From Lachnoclostridium sp. An138 (lineage in GTDB: Bacteria > Bacillota > Clostridia > Lachnospirales > Lachnospiraceae), in contig NZ_NFLF01000006.1 in NCBI RefSeq assembly GCF_002160765.1, positions 62,001-126,000 of the forward strand: a stretch of DNA of 64,000 nt, in the 5' to 3' direction. The notes under the pieces are model-generated. The model was not told the origin of the DNA. It worked only from the letters and a program-made list of their open reading frames with translations, and did no database searches. Positions within the stretch are counted from its first letter, which is position 1, and each line of letters begins with the position of its first letter. Positions 63,166-64,000 of the stretch are shown in pieces. A program made the translations under genes and the position numbers.

Positions 63166-64000
63166 CAGTCAAGCGCCTGCTTTCCCGCTGCCAGCTCGAA
63201 CTCTTTTTCAATCTCACCGGAGGGCGCCTCTGTGGCAAGCGATACCACTACAATTACGATACAGGAAATCACAAAGGCCGGGAACAGCTCGTAAATTCCG
63301 AAAATTCCGCCCATGGGCTTTAAAAGCAGATTCCATACAAACACCATCACTCCGCCGGAAAGCATACCGGCAATCGCTCCCGGACGGTTGATGCGCTTCC
63401 AGAAGAGAGAAAACAGCATAACCGGTCCAAAGGTAGCTCCAAATCCGGCCCACGCAAAGGATACAATATTAAAGATAACACTGTCCTCATCCCAGGCGAT
63501 TATCATGCCTACCACCGCAATCAGAAGCAGCATGATTCTTGACAGATTCATAACCTTTTTATCATCCGCCTGATTCTTTTTCAGGATTCCCTCATAAAGA
63601 TTCTTGGAAACAGCGGATGCCGCAATCAGCAGGTAAGAGTCCGAAGAGCTGATGGTGGCCGCCAGAATTCCAGCCATGATAATTCCCGCCAGCACTGCCG
63701 GAAGCAGCGCCTGGGACAGCACGACAAATACGTTTTCCGCTCCGCTGGCGGTAGCAAGCGTCTCCTCAACCGGATACAGCGAGCGTCCGATGATACCGAT
63801 GATAACCGCAGCCGCCAGAGAAATCACGCACCATATGGTTGCGATTCTTCTGGACTGTTTCAGCTCTCCCTCTTTGCGGATGGCCATAAAACGAAGCAGA
63901 ACCTGGGGTACGCCAAAGTATCCAAGTCCCCAAGACAGCGTGGAGATAATGGTGAGGAAACCGTAGCTTCCGGCCTCTCCAAACAGCGGAACGCCGCCCG
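63165..64000 (-). CDS. putP: Sodium/proline symporter, PutP type (5' end outside window)
   Basis: The C-terminal part of a sodium:solute symporter, about 278 residues visible. Helices include IIMAGILAATISSSDSYLLI, the sodium-site region of SSS transporters, and FNIVSFAWAGFGATFGPVML, close to PutP. The cytoplasmic C-terminus is short and charged. The N-terminal helices lie beyond 64000. Proline uptake is likely but pantothenate or other substrates are not excluded. Its stop overlaps ybaK. Confidence 0.88.
   Translation of the reverse strand, partial: GGVPLFGEAGSYGFLTIISTLSWGLGYFGVPQVLLRFMAIRKEGELKQSRRIATIWCVISLAAAVIIGIIGRSLYPVEETLATASGAENVFVVLSQALLPAVLAGIIMAGILAATISSSDSYLLIAASAVSKNLYEGILKKNQADDKKVMNLSRIMLLLIAVVGMIIAWDEDSVIFNIVSFAWAGFGATFGPVMLFSLFWKRINRPGAIAGMLSGGVMVFVWNLLLKPMGGIFGIYELFPAFVISCIVIVVVSLATEAPSGEIEKEFELAAGKQALD

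Overview
The window reads as core chromosome of a Gram-positive anaerobe of the Clostridia, most likely a gut Lachnospiraceae. This is inferred from gene content and order, since no database was consulted. Supporting signs are near-balanced base composition, strong GGAGG-type ribosome binding sites, a dense co-directional minus-strand layout, the MreBCD-PBP2-MinCDE-RodA block with methylglyoxal synthase, the HlyD-like/YggS/SepF/YlmH cell-division block, a second GyrA/GyrB-type topoisomerase pair near glutaminyl-tRNA synthetase, and a DUF5716/DUF5717-like gene pair that I associate with Lachnospiraceae. Almost every gene is on the minus strand. The plus-strand exceptions are a YfhO-type membrane protein, an aminotransferase, a small acidic membrane protein and one tRNA.

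Layout. 1-5.5 kb: DNA and coenzyme metabolism (walJ, coaE, polA), a zinc-finger anti-sigma-like gene coupled to polA, and an ECF sigma/anti-sigma pair. 5.7-11.4 kb: a small coiled-coil protein, YfhO, adenine deaminase and a YczE-type membrane protein. 11.4-18 kb: tRNA-Leu(CAA), rluD, lspA, aroB, then ylmH, sepF, yggS and an HlyD-like membrane protein. 18-28.4 kb: a P-loop protein, mgsA, rodA, minE/D/C, PBP2, mreD/C/B, radC and DUF4321, a near-complete cell-shape and division-site locus. 28.5-34 kb: two flavoproteins, a PLP lyase-like protein and miaA. 34-36.7 kb: an amino-acid ABC transporter with its own promoter and terminator. 36.7-41.4 kb: a three-gene operon of unknown function (large helical-repeat protein, degenerate Hsp70/actin-fold protein, TPR-like protein). 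41.4-46.9 kb: an aminotransferase, then prsA-like, small acidic, two HAD, maf and LiaF-like genes. 47.2-48.5 kb: an AT-rich accessory island with repeats. 48.5-64 kb: isoaspartyl dipeptidase and its probable transporter, thioredoxin system, MocR regulator, glnS, a 2-hydroxyacid dehydrogenase, parC/parE, tRNA-Glu(CTC), ybaK and a truncated putP.

Most interesting points. (1) A small repeat family at 47448-48451 has terminal inverted repeats and nested stems. Two inverted copies differ at three consecutive stem base pairs by compensatory changes, so the structure appears to be selected. A third, internally deleted copy lies between them. The outer copies bracket an AT-rich island carrying a ribbon-helix-helix gene and a helicase-like gene remnant. 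(2) The operon at 36765-41380 looks like an undescribed multi-protein system. Its Hsp70-like member has lost the usual nucleotide-binding glycine motifs. (3) Face-to-face overlapping promoters between that operon and the aminotransferase should exclude each other. (4) A transmembrane zinc-finger anti-sigma-like protein is translationally coupled to DNA polymerase I, behind a palindrome that covers the promoter -10 element.
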